Assembly: GCF_026745355.1 (NCBI RefSeq)
Contig: NC_079205.1
Location: 44,535,397-44,599,396 of the forward strand
Source of the DNA: Beta vulgaris subsp. vulgaris
Lineage: Eukaryota > Streptophyta > Magnoliopsida > Caryophyllales > Amaranthaceae
Length of the DNA: 64,000 nucleotides
Direction: 5' to 3'
How positions within the stretch are numbered: position 1 is the stretch's first letter; every line of letters starts with the position of its first letter. The position numbers were made by a program, and so were the translations under genes. Below are positions 1 to 11,514 of the stretch, piece by piece. The notes below the pieces were generated by a model. It had not been told where the DNA came from. It did no database searches and was given only the letters and a program-made list of their open reading frames with translations.

Positions 1-408
1 TCACAAATATCAATATAGCATTGAGATGGATAGCTAGAAGCAGGAAGTCATGTTTCCAGAAGAAGGTGTTGTTTGCAATCATGGGAGCAATGATCTATCA
101 CATCTGGGGGTCAAGAAATGAAGCCTACTGGAATCAGAAAGTTATAACTATACATAGGATTGTAAATACAATTCAGAAAGAGATTGTGGAAAGATTATAT
201 AGAGTGATGCCTAAGAAAGTAGGTACAGCAAGAAAGATGTGGCTTAGGCGTCTAGCACATCAAGTTTGTAACTAGATGTTTGTTTTGGCGCCTAGGGGGA
301 GAGGGTCCAACCTAGTTGGTTCGTCGAGCACTAGGAGAGCCTTGTGTTTGTAATGGTTTTTGGAGCTTGAAATGAATTTAATAACTTAGCAAAAAAAAAA
401 AAAAAAAA
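1..408 (+). mobile_element. 3' end of a LINE (non-LTR retrotransposon), 5' part outside window
   Basis: An open frame at 21-275 encodes a basic, tryptophan-containing segment (HIWGSRNEAYW near its middle) of the kind that follows the reverse transcriptase and zinc-binding region at the C-terminus of plant LINE ORF2. The stop at 273-275 is followed by about 115 bp of untranslated sequence and an 18-base poly(A) run (391-408), the expected LINE tail. The 5' portion and the left target duplication lie outside the window, so length and insertion site cannot be confirmed. The frame assignment is an inference from residue composition and position next to the tail. Confidence 0.6.
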
Positions 409-2313
409 GAAGCCCTGCTATAAGATTCCATGGACTAGTGGTGCGAGAGCCATGGAGGAGGAGGAGGATGTTGAAGATGGTGAAAACGTTGCGTAGAAGG
501 ATGAGAGAGAGATGTCTGATGTGACGACGTCCGCGACGACATCGAGCAAGAACGACACTATTGTCATCGTCCAATTGGAGGACGATGAACATGAGTCTTT
601 TATATAAATAATAAAACGTCGTTACCGTGGAAACATGTTTGTTACCAAATAGAGCAAAAACCACCAACTGTTCACTATTTGTTCAATGAAAATTAGCAAG
701 ACCCCAAACTCAGATATCCCGTGAATTACAATCTCTCTCAAGAACTTTAACTAGAAACCTAATAGTCTTTGTAGTCTGATATCCCCGTATTTGAGGAGCA
801 TACAAAATAATGATTCCAATCTCCATTATAGAAGATGAAATCCTATCCCTAGTAGAATTAGCATCTAACAAGATCGAATCAAAGTAGACTTAAGAAACTA
901 ATAATCATCTATCAACCTAATTCGATTATCAATCTATTAGGAAATAAATAGTGCATAAATTCTCCTAACATAACAAGAATAAAAAAAAGATGAAAAGGGA
1001 AAGAAAATGGTCAAATTCCACATGCGTGGGTTCCATCCCATGGGCACTGGTTTTGACTCTGCACGCACGGGTATTCACCCTGCGGGCAAGCATAAACTTT
1101 TCTATTCGTGTATAATTTTTCCTCGAACACTCTCAAAATCCCACAACATGTTGTCAGAACCTACTAACCGTGTTGGACTATTGGGCTTGCATAACTAACA
1201 AAGAATAGTAATTTGACCAACTTTTCGATATATTAGTCCTTACACACTAAATTCATTTAACTCTTCTAAAAAGGTCCTACTAATTTTACAAAGTTAGCCT
1301 TTTGGACTCAAACCTCTCTTTCTCACATTAGAGTTAGAATAATCAAAAACCTGTGTATTCATGTCAAACCTCTCTTTTGCCCTAAAACTCTCCAACCAAA
1401 AGTTGCATATAAGTATTAGCTTTGGCTAATATTATCTTGTTAGTTATTACTAACGAATAATATCTTTGTATAAGATACTAGTTTTGAAGCCCGTGCGTAA
1501 CACATGTTCTTGTTTATATTATTTTTTTGTAAATTTTTTGTTAACATTGTTGATTTTGTGTTGCTGTAAAATGAGATTTTTCAACACCATTTTATTTCCA
1601 TACTTTCTCTGTTCTTTTTCTATTTCAATAATCACCACTTTGGATAGTTTTATCTATTTTAACCACTCCACTTTTAGAAAAAGGACAACTATAATTGACA
1701 GTATTGCCTTTTCTTTATGTTAATAAAATCATCATTAATTACTCATCAAATTACCTCATAAAGTTGTGTTTACTTTATTAAGAATTTACTTATCCCCTAC
1801 ACTTGTTAATTAAAGGGGCACCTCTATGCTAAACTACCCATTTTTTCATTTCCTTAAAATCCATGCCCAAATCTATTATTAGAGTACAAAAAGAACGGAT
1901 AAAATATTTGTCATTATACTCTTATTTATAGTTTTTTATTGCGATATATAAATTATATATTTTCTAATAGTAAACTAAATATTATATATAGCTAAGTCTA
2001 TTATTAAATAGTATCCCGATAATTGGTATGACTAACATAGTTAATACAATTTTAACATGAAGAACACCCCTATGATACTTGAAGAAAGTAGAGGGTACTT
2101 ATTTAATAGATGCATGACAGAAAAATTATAGAAAACAAGTGTCAGTCACAACTTTAATTTTTAATGCCACATAAATACTAACACATATAGAATGGAAGAT
2201 GGAAAAGTGAAAAAAAAAGATCATAATGACAGTATCATAAATATAATTAATCAAATATTAAAATGACCTCTACTAATAATCGAAAGTCTTGTTTAAGAGA
2301 AAAATATACCTCT
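409..2313. other. AT-rich intergenic sequence, no supported gene
   Basis: Stops are frequent in all frames. The longest frames (386-667 minus, 1007-1198 plus, 1466-1723 plus) show no recognisable motif. A short acidic stretch at 452-605 (plus) reads partly like coding sequence but is broken by a stop. The last five bases (CCTCT, 2309-2313) are the left target duplication of the Athila element. Confidence 0.6.
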
Positions 2314-3628
2314 TGATATGCCATGTTCATATGGCATTTTTCAGTACTTATTTGGCTATTTTTGTGTGGTCTTGAACATATTTTGGTATGATTTTGTACT
2401 CTTTCTCATCAATTGGTATTTGAGTTCTTTATTTTCTTTTATGTTGATGAGAGGGTCCAATTGTAATAATGTGCTATTGAAGAAAATGTCAAGTCAACAA
2501 AGTGCATTTAAGTGGCAAGGAAACAAAGATGGGAAGAATTTGTTAATCAATTGAGGAAGCATCCAAGGAAAGAAGGAGAAATTTGTACGGCAGCCTCCGC
2601 GGTCGCGGGGTAGGGACCGCGGTCGCGGCGAATTTTGGAGGAAAATCACAAGAATTCGCCGTGAGCTACTCCGCGACTTTACCGCGGTCGCGGACCACCT
2701 CCGCGGTCGCGGACCTATTCTCCGCGGTCGCGGACCCCTGTAGTAAGGAAACGACGCTTCGTTTCCTCTGTTTTGCGGATTAAAACATTAGTTAGTTTTT
2801 GGTGTTGTTATTTAGTTTTTATCATCTGGTTTTTGGAGAGAGAACAATTGAAAGAAAAATAGTAGTGATTATTTTGGATTATGAGGAACTAATTTCCTAA
2901 CTTGGTAAATCAATTGGAGCAACCTCTTCATCCATTTTGTGAGTTCAATCTTTTCCTTTTATTTGCTTGAATGTTTGATGATTCTTCGTATTCTTTATGC
3001 TAGATTCTTTTGTACTTTGAGTTAATCTGATCATTTAAGTTGTGGTTTCTTTACAATCTTTGCTAGCTAGATAATTGTCTGCTTTGAATTATCTAGAATT
3101 GGTAGTTTTGTGCTCAATTGTCACATGCTTTTGGATAGTTGTGCACAAGAAGAATCATCTCATAAACTTGTGTTTGACCGCTTGTGTGAATGCAAGTTTA
3201 TCCTATTGACATCTCCTTAGTTGTTATTTAATTGTTTAATTGAATCTAGAACGCTTGGACTAGGTTGTTAAACCGTTAAGGATTGGATTAGAGCGCTCGC
3301 TTAATCTTACCACTAAGTTAGAGGAGATTGAATCTGTTGATTCGCAATAGGTCATTCAAGTAATTATAGGAATTGAGTTGCTCTATGATCAAAGTGTGAA
3401 TTGGTTGTTAAGATTGATTGCCAAGTATTTGTCTATTATTGATTACCGTTTGCTTAGTCTTTCTTAGTTATACTTTTAAGTGAAACCCCCCCATTGTTAC
3501 CACAACACACGTTTAACCTTGCCAAACCCTTCTTCTCCGTGGATTCGAACCTTACTTCCTTATTCTAGGTTTGTGTAGGGTAGTATTGATTTATTTGCGC
3601 GTTAGCCGATACGACTTAGGCTTCGCCA
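2314..3628 (+). repeat. 5' LTR of the Athila element
   Basis: Direct repeat of 12282-13601, 1315 bp, TG...CA termini. It contains five copies of the 12-mer CCGCGGTCGCGG between about 2597 and 2740, a very CpG-rich block in otherwise AT-rich DNA. The LTR would carry promoter and polyadenylation signals; no precise TATA box is assigned. Confidence 0.95.
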
Positions 3629-3632
3629 AATT

Positions 3633-3650
3633 TGGTGCCGTTGCCGGGGA
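3633..3650 (+). promoter_or_regulatory. Primer-binding site of the Athila element
   Basis: TGGTGCCGTTGCCGGGGA begins four bases after the 5' LTR. It matches the usual primer site of Athila/Tat elements (normally TGGCGCCGTTGCCGGGG, tRNA-Asp type) with one C-to-T change. Confidence 0.85.
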
Positions 3651-3715
3651 AGGCAGCGTGTTTGGGTTGTTTATTTGTGTGTTTGTTTCTGATTTTTGGT
3701 GTGTGAACCCTTCAT

Positions 3716-5338
3716 ATGGTTCACACCCGTTCTACTAATCTAGGAGCTTTGTTTTATGATTCAGAGATCGAAAGGACGCTTTATCGGTTGCGAAAGGAAA
3801 TTCGGGATCACTTCCGTGAGTTGCCTTATTATCTTGGTACTGAGGAAGAAGAGATGCCGCCTAGAGCTGATCCGACATTGAGGGAGCTTTCTGCTCCTAA
3901 TCTGGACAAGGCACCATTGGCCATTCAATATCCGGAGTTTGGGGAGAATGTTACTTTTGAGCTGAAGTCGGGTCTTGTTCATTTACTGCTAAGCTTCCAT
4001 GGTTTAAATGGGGAGGATCCAATCAAACATCTTGCGGAATTCCATGTTGTTTGTACTAGTATGCAGCCAAGGGGTGTTACGGAGGATCAAATCAAACTTA
4101 GAGCCTTTCCTTTTTCATTGAAGGATAAGGCTAATGATTGGTTCTATCATCTGAGCCCCAACAGTATCAACACATGGAGGGGGATGAAGCAAGCGTTCTT
4201 GGAGAAGTTCTTTCCTTCAAGCAAGTTGAATGAACTTAAGAGGGCCATTAGCAACATTGAGCAAGGTTATGATGAACTTCTTTATGATTACTTAGAGAGG
4301 TTCAAGAGGCTCGTTGCTTGTTGTCCTTACCATGGTTTTGCCGAGAAGGATCTTGTGATGTACTTAGTTGCTGGGCTCCTTCCCGATGAGAGAAGGATGG
4401 TGAATGCTGCTTGTGGGGGTAACATTGATAACAAGACCCCACAACAAGCCATGGAGCTCATAGGTGAGTTTGCTGAGAGTTCTCGCACCTATTCTAAGAG
4501 GAATGCTACCCGGGGTGTTAAAGCTGCAAGTTCTGATTCATCTTTGGAGTCGGAGGTTTCCGACCTTAAGAATATGTTCCGGCAATTTATGATAAGTAAC
4601 AAACCTCAACAAGTGAAAGCTTGTGGAATTTGTTCCAATACCGGTCATCCTACCGATGCTTGCCCAACCTTACAAGAAGACACTCAAGAGGTGAATGCTT
4701 TGGGATATCAAGGGAATAGAAAGTATGATCCCTATTCAAATTCATACAATCCCGGGTGGAGAGATCATCCGGCTTTTAGTTACAAGCAAGGGAATCAAAA
4801 TTTTCAAGGGAACCAAAATTTTCAACAAGGAAATCGACCTCCTCCATTCAAGCAACCATACCAACCTCAAGGGCAATCACCTAACTCTAACTCAATGTCC
4901 ACAAAGGATATGATCAAAGCTTTGACTAAGAATGTGACTACCATGCAGTCTAATATGGAGCAATTTCAACAAGAGACTAAGTCAAGCATTTACAACTTGG
5001 AAACACAAGTGGGCCAAATGTCTAGTGTCATGAATAGGCTTGAGGCCCAAAATTCTGGAAAATTGTCATCTCAAACCGAGGTGAACCCCAAGAAGAATGT
5101 GAGTGCTGTGACATTAAGGAGTGGTAAGGAGCTTCTTGATCATGCATCCGAAAAGAGCAAGGTCGTGGAAGAGAAGACAAGAGTTGAAGATGAGGAGATG
5201 GAGGTTCTTACTCCTTCCAAAGAGGTGAAAAAAGTGGTGAGTCCTAGCTCTCACCAAGAGGTAAAATCTTTCCCGGAATACAAACCGGCACCCCCTTTTC
5301 CCAATGCACTTAAGGACAATCGTAAGCTTGATTTCTAA
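3716..5338 (+). CDS. gag: Athila Gag polyprotein (nucleocapsid/capsid), open
   Basis: A 540-residue open frame beginning shortly after the primer-binding site. The first ATG after the leader is used as start. Residues about 90-240 form the retrotransposon gag capsid region (FHGLNGEDPIKHLAEFHVVC, then WRGMKQAFLEKFFPSS and YLERFKRL motifs). A single CCHC zinc knuckle follows at about residues 303-316 (CGICSNTGHPTDAC), for RNA binding. The C-terminal part is glutamine- and asparagine-rich, then contains VTLRSGKEL, a motif common at the gag-protease junction of Athila/Tat elements. Gag would assemble the cytoplasmic particle that packages element RNA. The ORF has no internal stop, unlike the downstream pol. 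Confidence 0.9.
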   Translation: MVHTRSTNLGALFYDSEIERTLYRLRKEIRDHFRELPYYLGTEEEEMPPRADPTLRELSAPNLDKAPLAIQYPEFGENVTFELKSGLVHLLLSFHGLNGEDPIKHLAEFHVVCTSMQPRGVTEDQIKLRAFPFSLKDKANDWFYHLSPNSINTWRGMKQAFLEKFFPSSKLNELKRAISNIEQGYDELLYDYLERFKRLVACCPYHGFAEKDLVMYLVAGLLPDERRMVNAACGGNIDNKTPQQAMELIGEFAESSRTYSKRNATRGVKAASSDSSLESEVSDLKNMFRQFMISNKPQQVKACGICSNTGHPTDACPTLQEDTQEVNALGYQGNRKYDPYSNSYNPGWRDHPAFSYKQGNQNFQGNQNFQQGNRPPPFKQPYQPQGQSPNSNSMSTKDMIKALTKNVTTMQSNMEQFQQETKSSIYNLETQVGQMSSVMNRLEAQNSGKLSSQTEVNPKKNVSAVTLRSGKELLDHASEKSKVVEEKTRVEDEEMEVLTPSKEVKKVVSPSSHQEVKSFPEYKPAPPFPNALKDNRKLDF

Positions 5339-5433
5339 GGATATTTATGAAACATTTAGCCAATTAATGTAGTGAATATTCCTTTGTTGCAATTGATTAA
5401 GACTGTGCCTTTGATGCTAAGTGGTTAAAGGAG

Positions 5434-8400
5434 ATGTGTTCAATTAAGAGGAAAAGTAATGTTAAAGGAAAACAAACGGTTAAGGTTAGTGAACATGTGT
5501 CCGCTGTTTTTCAAAAGAGAATGCCAAAGAAATGCGATGATCCGGGCATGTTCACTATTCCTATAACTCTTGGTGATACTAAGATTGATAGGGCCATGTT
5601 AGATTTAGGAGCCTCCATCAATGTGCTTCCTTATTCTTTGTATGAGTCTTTGACACTTGGTGATTTGCTTCCTACCAATGTTGTTATCCAACTTGCGGAT
5701 AGATCCACTTCCATTCCTAGAGGTGTAGTTGAAGATGTTCTTGTGGTAGTTGATAAGTTGACTTTTCCTGCTGATTTTTATGTGATTGATATGGAGCATG
5801 ATAAGCATTCGGCCCTATTCTTTTAGGAAGGCCGTTCTTGAAAACGGCTAAGACCAAGATTGATTGTGACACTGGTTCTTTGGCCATGCAGTTTGATGGT
5901 CAAATCATTGAGTTTAATATGTATGATGCCATGAGGTACCCTAACATTGAGGATCACTCTCTTTGTGCCATTGATGTGTTTGAGCCATGTGTTCAAGGTG
6001 TGTTCGATGTCTTACGTGATGATGATTTGCAAAGTGTTTTGGACTTTAGTTTGAATGCTGATTCTTTGGAGTTTTGTTTGCCAGATAATGTGCTTAAAAT
6101 TGTTGTTGAATTGAATGAGCTTTCCAAACTTCCTTTGAATCCTTCAAACTATAAGCCCATGCCACTTACTGTGCCTAGCACAAGACCGCTTCCTTCTGTT
6201 GTGCAGGCCCCGAATGTTGAGTTAAAAACTCTACCGGAGCATTTGAAATATGTCTTCTTAGGTGAGAAAGAGACCTTGCCAGTTATCATTTCCACAAGTT
6301 GACCTTGGAACAAGAGAGCAAGTTGGTGGAGGTGCTCAAGGAGCATTCGACAGCGATTGGTGGTCAATTGCCGACATCCATGGCATTAGCCCATCCACAT
6401 GTATGCATAGGATCTTGTTGGAAGATGAAGCTAAGCCGGTGAGGCAACCTCAAAGGCGTTTGAACCCCCATGATGGAGGTGGTAAAGAAGGAGGTAATAA
6501 AGTTGTGTCAAATGGGTATTATTTACCCCATCTCCGATAGTAAATGGGTAAGTCCTACGCAAGTGGTGCCAAAGAAAGGTGGTGTCACAGTGATCCTAAT
6601 GCAAATGGCGAAATGGTACCCACCGAACTCAAACCGGGTGGAGGGTATGTATTGATTATCGCCGTTTGAATTGGTAACTAGAATGACACATTTTCCCCTT
6701 CCTTTTATTGACCAAATGCTTGAGCGACTTGCAGGGAGGGCTTTCTATTGTTTCCTTGATGGGTACTCAGGCTATTTTCAAGTGCCCATTGCTCCAGAGG
6801 ACCAGGAAAAGACAACATTTACATGTCCCTTTGGCACTTTTGCGTATCGGCGCATGCCGTTTGGACTTTGTAATGCCCCTGCCACCTTTCAAAGGTGTAT
6901 GGTAAGTATTTTCTCTGACTTTGTGGGGGAGTTTCTAGAGGTTTTCATGGATGATTTCACCGTTCATGGTGACTCTTTTGACCAATGCTTGTACCATTTG
7001 TCCCTTGTCTTGAAACGTTGTATTGAGTCTCATCTTGTGTTGAATTCTGAGAAATGTCATTTCATGGTTGAGCAAGGCATAGTGTTGGGGCATGTTGTTT
7101 CATCTAGGGGGATAGAGGTAGATAAAGCAAAGATCGAGTGATTCAATCCCTTCCCTACCCCACTAGTGTACGTGAAATTAGGTCTTTCCTTGGTCATGCC
7201 GGTTTTTACCGGCGGTTTATAAAAGATTTTTCTAAGGTGTCCCTCCTTTGTGCAAGTTGCAAAAGGATGTTGATTTTGTGTTTGATGATGCTTGTAAGAA
7301 GGCCTTTGACTCTTTAAAAGAGAAGCTTACTTCTGCCCCTGTCATTCAAGCCCCCATTTGGTCCCTCCCTTTTGAGATAATGTGTGATGCAAGTGCTTTT
7401 GCCGTGGGGGCTGTTTTGGGTCAAAAGAGTGGTTGAGCGTCTCATGTAATACATTATGCATCTATGACATTGAATGGAGCCCAAAGGAACTATACCACCA
7501 CGGAAAAAGAAATGTTAGCTGTTGTTTTTGCAATTGAAAAATTTCGGTCTTACTTGCTTGGGACCAAGGTCATTGTGTACACCGGCCACGCAGCTATTAG
7601 ATACTTGATGGCAAAGAAAGAAGCCAAACCCCGCCTCATACGGTGGGTTTTGCTACTTAGTGAATTTGAGGTGGAAATTAAAGACAAGAAAGGAGTTGAA
7701 AACATTGTGGCTGATCATTTGAGCCGTCTTGTCCATGATGAGGACAAACCCCACTATCAAGAGGCTATTCTTGGAGAGTTTCCGGATGAAACCTTGTTTT
7801 CTATCCGTGATGTCTGTCCTTGGTTTGCTAACATTGTTAATTTTCTTGTTTCTCATGAGTTTCCCCCCAGGTTTACTAAGATGCAAAGGGATAAGCTACG
7901 AAGTGATGCAAGATACTATGTTTGGGACGATCCATACCTTTGGAGACATTGTGCCGATCAAATTGTCCGGAGATGCATTCCGGAAAGTGAGGTAGCCTCT
8001 ATTCTTGATTTTTGTCATTCTCATGCATGTGGTGGGCATTTTGGGGCCAGAGAACGGCGCAAAGGTACTTGATTGTGGATTCTTTTGGCCAAGCCTTTTT
8101 CGTGATGCCTATGCTTTTTGTAAAGTTTGTGACAAGTTTCAAAGAGTTGGGAATATCTCCGAACGGAATGAAATGCCCAAAATTCTCTTCTCTATTGTGA
8201 AATCTTCGACGTGTGGGGAATTGATTTCATGGGCCCATTTCCCAACTCTAGTGGAAATCTATATATTCTCCTTGCGGTGGACTACGTTTCCAAGTGGGTG
8301 GAAGCGAAGGCCACAAGACTAACGATGCTAAAGTTGTGGCAGGTTTTGTGAAGTCACAAATTTTTTCTCGTTTGGTGTCCCCTGCTATGATTAGTGATCA

Positions 8401-9142
8401 AGGCACTCATTTTTGCAATCGGACCATTGAAGCTTTGATGAGGAAGTATGGAGTTACTCACAAGGTTTCAACACCCTACCATCCTCAAACAAATGGTCAA
8501 GCCGAGGTGTCTAATAGGGAAGTTAAATCTATTTTGGAAAAGACTGAATCCCACCCGCAAGGATTGGAGTTCCCGTCTTGAAGATGCATTGTGGGCTTAT
8601 CGGACTGCCTACAAGACCCTATTGGCATGTCTCCATATCGGTTGGTTTTCGGTAAAGCGTGTCATTTGCCTGTGGAGTTAGAGCATAGAGCTTATTGGGC
8701 AATCAAGCAATTGAATATGCGCTTTGATGGAGCCGGAGACCATAGGAAGCTTCAGTTGCAAGAGTTGGAGGAAATCCCGAGATCCTATGAGAATGCAGCC
8801 ATCTACAAGGAGAAGACAAAAGCTTGGCATGACAAAATGATTATGCGGAAAGAATTCAAGGTGGGTGACAAGGTACTTCTCTACCAATCCCGCTTGAGAT
8901 TATTTCCGGGTAAGCTTCGATCCCGTTGGGATGGTCCTTTTGTAGTTGTTAAAGTCTACCCTCATGGTGCAGTTGATATCCGAAGTTTGAGTACGGATAG
9001 TGTTTTCAAAGTGAATGGCCAAAGGCTTAAGCCTTACTTTGAAATTGCGAAAGTGGAGGATGTAGAGTTTTTGGAACTCTATGCCCTCACTATGAGTAAC
9101 TTTTTGTGCTTGCATGACGTCGAGCTTTCGACTTTAAACTAA
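5434..9142 (+). pseudogene. pol: Athila pol: protease, reverse transcriptase, RNase H, integrase (broken)
   Basis: Domains appear in the normal order but in several frames. Protease: LDLGAS active-site motif near 5600. A frame change near 5815-5826 separates it from the next segment (LKTAKTKID). Reverse transcriptase: 6671-7141, with FPLPFIDQ, the GYSGYFQ strand and the catalytic VFMDDF box near 6945. RNase H: 7248-7740 ([23 protein letters not shown] at its end). Integrase: zinc-binding HSHACGGHF (about 8020) with CKVCDKF (about 8120) in another frame, first Asp in GIDFMGPF (about 8225), then DQGTHF (about 8398) and the Glu of NREVKSILE (about 8520); the C-terminal domain runs to 9142 ([11 protein letters not shown]). 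At least six frameshifts or stops (near 5820, 6300, 6540-6670, 7140, 7436, 8072, 8581) make it a pseudogene. Confidence 0.9.
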
Positions 9143-9296
9143 GCGCTTCTCGGGAGGCAACCCGTGTTTTTTATATATTTTATTTGGAGATTGTTATGTT
9201 TTGTTTTGTGTGTTTTGGTGTTTTATTTTTTGTAGGACAACTTTTGAAGCAAATCAAGAGAGCTGAAAGGGGTGGGTTTCATCACCACTCCCTTTG

Positions 9297-9329
<33 letters not shown>

Positions 9330-9339
9330 AGGAATTGCC

Positions 9340-9530
9340 GAGAGCAGTTCCGCGGGCTAACCGCGGGCGCTGCAGCAGACCGCGGGCGCGACGTCAGACC
9401 CCGCGGGCGCGGCCCGGGTTGCACGTTAAAATCACAAAAAAGAGCCGCAAGCTATTCCGCGACCTGCCCGCGATCGCTGAACGCCTCCGCGGGCGCGGAC
9501 CTTTGCTCCGCGGTCGCGGACCATCGTATT
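9340..9530 (+). promoter_or_regulatory. GC-rich module related to the LTR, upstream of the envelope-position ORF
   Basis: This stretch shares an ordered pattern with LTR positions about 2640-2735: AAAATCACAA, then a purine-rich link, GCTA(C/T)TCCGCGAC, then CGCGG-rich units and the end motif CTCCGCGGTCGCGGACC. Several CCGCGGGCGC copies occur as well. The similarity is read directly from the sequence. A role as an internal promoter or RNA signal for the downstream ORF is inference only. Confidence 0.45.
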
Positions 9531-9591
9531 TCCGCCAGGTACGTTCTTTCTCTTCGCCCTTTTCTCTTTCTTCCTCCTTCACTCCATTTCG

Positions 9592-9594
<3 letters not shown>

Positions 9595-9638
<44 letters not shown>
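9595..9638 (+). repeat. (CT)22 microsatellite
   Basis: Uninterrupted CT dinucleotide run inside a longer pyrimidine-rich leader of the Athila element. Confidence 0.95.
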
Positions 9639-9642
<4 letters not shown>

Positions 9643-10179
9643 ACTTTCCCTCTCACAAAACCTCATCCCCTTTCATTTCTCTTCAATTCTTTCACTCAAA
9701 TTACTCTCTTTCACTCATTCAATCCCTTTTCCTCACTCTCTCATCTCGTTTCCCACTCAATCTCCTTCAAAAATCTCCACTTTTCTCATCTTTTTACAAA
9801 ATCTTTTGGAAACCCTAAAATTTGGGGGTTTTTGATTCTTGGAGTTCTTGGGAAATTAAAGGAGCAAGGAGCATTCTTGGGATATTGTTCTCACTTGGGT
9901 ACTTGGTCAACCACTTTATTGATTCTTCCATAAGGTAAAAGTTCAATTCTTCACTCTCTTTTTGGAAGTTCGCTTCATTTTTCGTTGTGGTTGATTGATT
10001 ATTGAGATTGTGGAGGATTGTTGTGTTTTTAGAACTCTTTGTGGTTGTGTTGACATTGTTGAGAGTTGAATTTGTGAATTTTGGAGTGAATTGTTGGAGG
10101 TTTGATTTGAGATATTGAGGGTGGAATTGTTGTTTGACTTACTTGGGTTGTTTTGGTGAGATTTGTGGTTGTTTTAGCA

Positions 10180-11464
10180 ATGGTAAGAAAGCGTGGTCGT
10201 ACCCAAGGTTCCAATGAGCCTGAGGCTCATGAGGAACCTGCTGCTAGTGAGGTGATGATTGACACTATGGGGCTGACTGGACTCAATAGGGAGCAAAAGG
10301 TGACTTGGAGAAATCTTTGTCGATCTAAACGAGTGGTCCAGTGTACCAAGTTTATTGACACTACTTTCTTGGCTCAGTTCGGGCTTTTAGATGGATTTAG
10401 AGAGATGATGGGTAGAGCTGGATTATTGGGCATGCTAGATTATACACCTCGCACTTATAAGAGGTGTGTTTATGAATTTTTATCCACTCTCACCTTGGTG
10501 AAGCATAGGGGAGAAACCCGTATTCGGTTTAGGATGCATGACCGAGTGCGTGATATTTCTATGAGCCAAGTTAGAGAGGCTTTTGGTTGGGTCGCTCCCT
10601 CCAGCGACAACCCTTTTGTCCCCATGGGTGTTCCGTCTGAGGAGGTTGGTGTCTTTTGGTGTATCGCATTTCTGGATTACCCCTTAGCAGTGGTGGTGAG
10701 AAGAATAGTAGTATCCGTCACCCTGGTCTACGCATGGCTGCTTACTTCCTAGGCATGACTATGTTCTGCAAGGGTGAGACGGGAAATTGAACCAATTAGA
10801 GATGTGCTATCTTCGTTCCTTGCTTCCGTGTAGTGTTGGTATACCGGATTGGGCCGACCTTTGGCTCAAGTCTTGCATTGATGTGCGAACCAAATTGGGT
10901 GGTCACTTAAGCATGGGAGGTATGATTACACATTTGATTACACGGTTGGGATATCCTCCTAATAATGCCTGTGACCCGGTGGCTGATAAGTTTCTCTTGT
11001 TTAATGCCCGCACATTGTTGAAAATGAACATGTTGAAGAGCTCTGATGGTCCCCCATTTCAGATACACTGTGGTGATGGTTTTATCTTCCTTCCTTGGGC
11101 AAATTTTCCTTTTAGCCCCACGGTGGCCGATTTCTTTATTAGGCCCGAGGTCGGCGGTGGGATTTTGGATGATATGGATGAGGATGAGGAAGGTGATGGG
11201 GATTATGATATGGAGATGGAGCAAGAAGAAGGAAATAGGCTTTCCTCTATCGAGGAACAGTTGCAGGCTCTTACTCTCCAGGGTAATGCTACCATGGGCT
11301 ACATGAGGCCTTTAGATTCTTTCTTTCAGCAGCAGTATGGTGGTAGCTATGTTCCATATGGTAATTTCCCTGGAGGAGCATCTGGCTCCGGTGCTTCCGG
11401 TAGCGGTGAGGCATTTCATGGTGATCCTAAGAGGTTTGTTTCTCCCTTTTGCTTGATCTTTTGA
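10180..11464 (+). pseudogene. Athila envelope-position ORF (Athila ORF-1-type protein), frameshifted
   Basis: Starts at MVRKRGRTQG; an upstream in-frame ATG at 10153 is less likely. The N-terminal half (to about 10690) matches the known plant Athila third-ORF family in character: a basic start, GLLGMLDYTPRTYKRCVYEF, then RIRFRMHDRVRDISMSQVREAFGW. The frame changes at about 10690-10790. The second half (10787-11464) has a very acidic stretch (DDMDEDEEGDGDYDMEMEQEE) and ends in a glycine/serine-rich tail. In Athila elements this ORF occupies the place of a retroviral envelope gene, but no signal peptide or clear transmembrane segment is visible here. Function is unknown; the frameshift implies a dead copy. 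Confidence 0.8.
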
Positions 11465-11471
11465 TTTTCTT

Positions 11472-11514
11472 ACACATTGGGGACAATGTGTCCTTTAAGC
11501 ATGGGGGAGAGAAG
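11472..11514 (+). promoter_or_regulatory. Hairpin and internal polypurine-like tract
   Basis: ACACATTGGGGACAATGTGT (11472-11491) has perfect 8-bp inverted arms around GGGA. It is followed within a few bases by TAAGCATGGGGGAGAGAAG, which shares TAAGCATGGGGGA with the tract at the 3' LTR. A second plus-strand primer site is a reasonable inference. Confidence 0.5.

Larger units (their letters stand above)
9143..10179 (+). other. Spacer between integrase and envelope-position ORF of the Athila element
   Basis: About 1 kb without a supported gene. It holds an A-rich homopolymer (about 9297-9326), a GC-rich module resembling part of the LTR (about 9340-9530), a long CT tract and a pyrimidine-rich leader running to the next ORF. 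Frames crossing the homopolymer and CT tract are low-complexity artefacts. Confidence 0.7.

Noticed and set aside
386..667. 93-codon minus-strand frame
   Set aside because: Starts in AT-rich DNA and ends in the poly(A) tail of the LINE (poly-Phe end); no motif.
9272..9835. Long overlapping open frames (up to 187 codons) on both strands
   Set aside because: They run through an A homopolymer and a CT microsatellite; products are Lys-, Ser/Leu- or Arg/Glu-repeats without domains.
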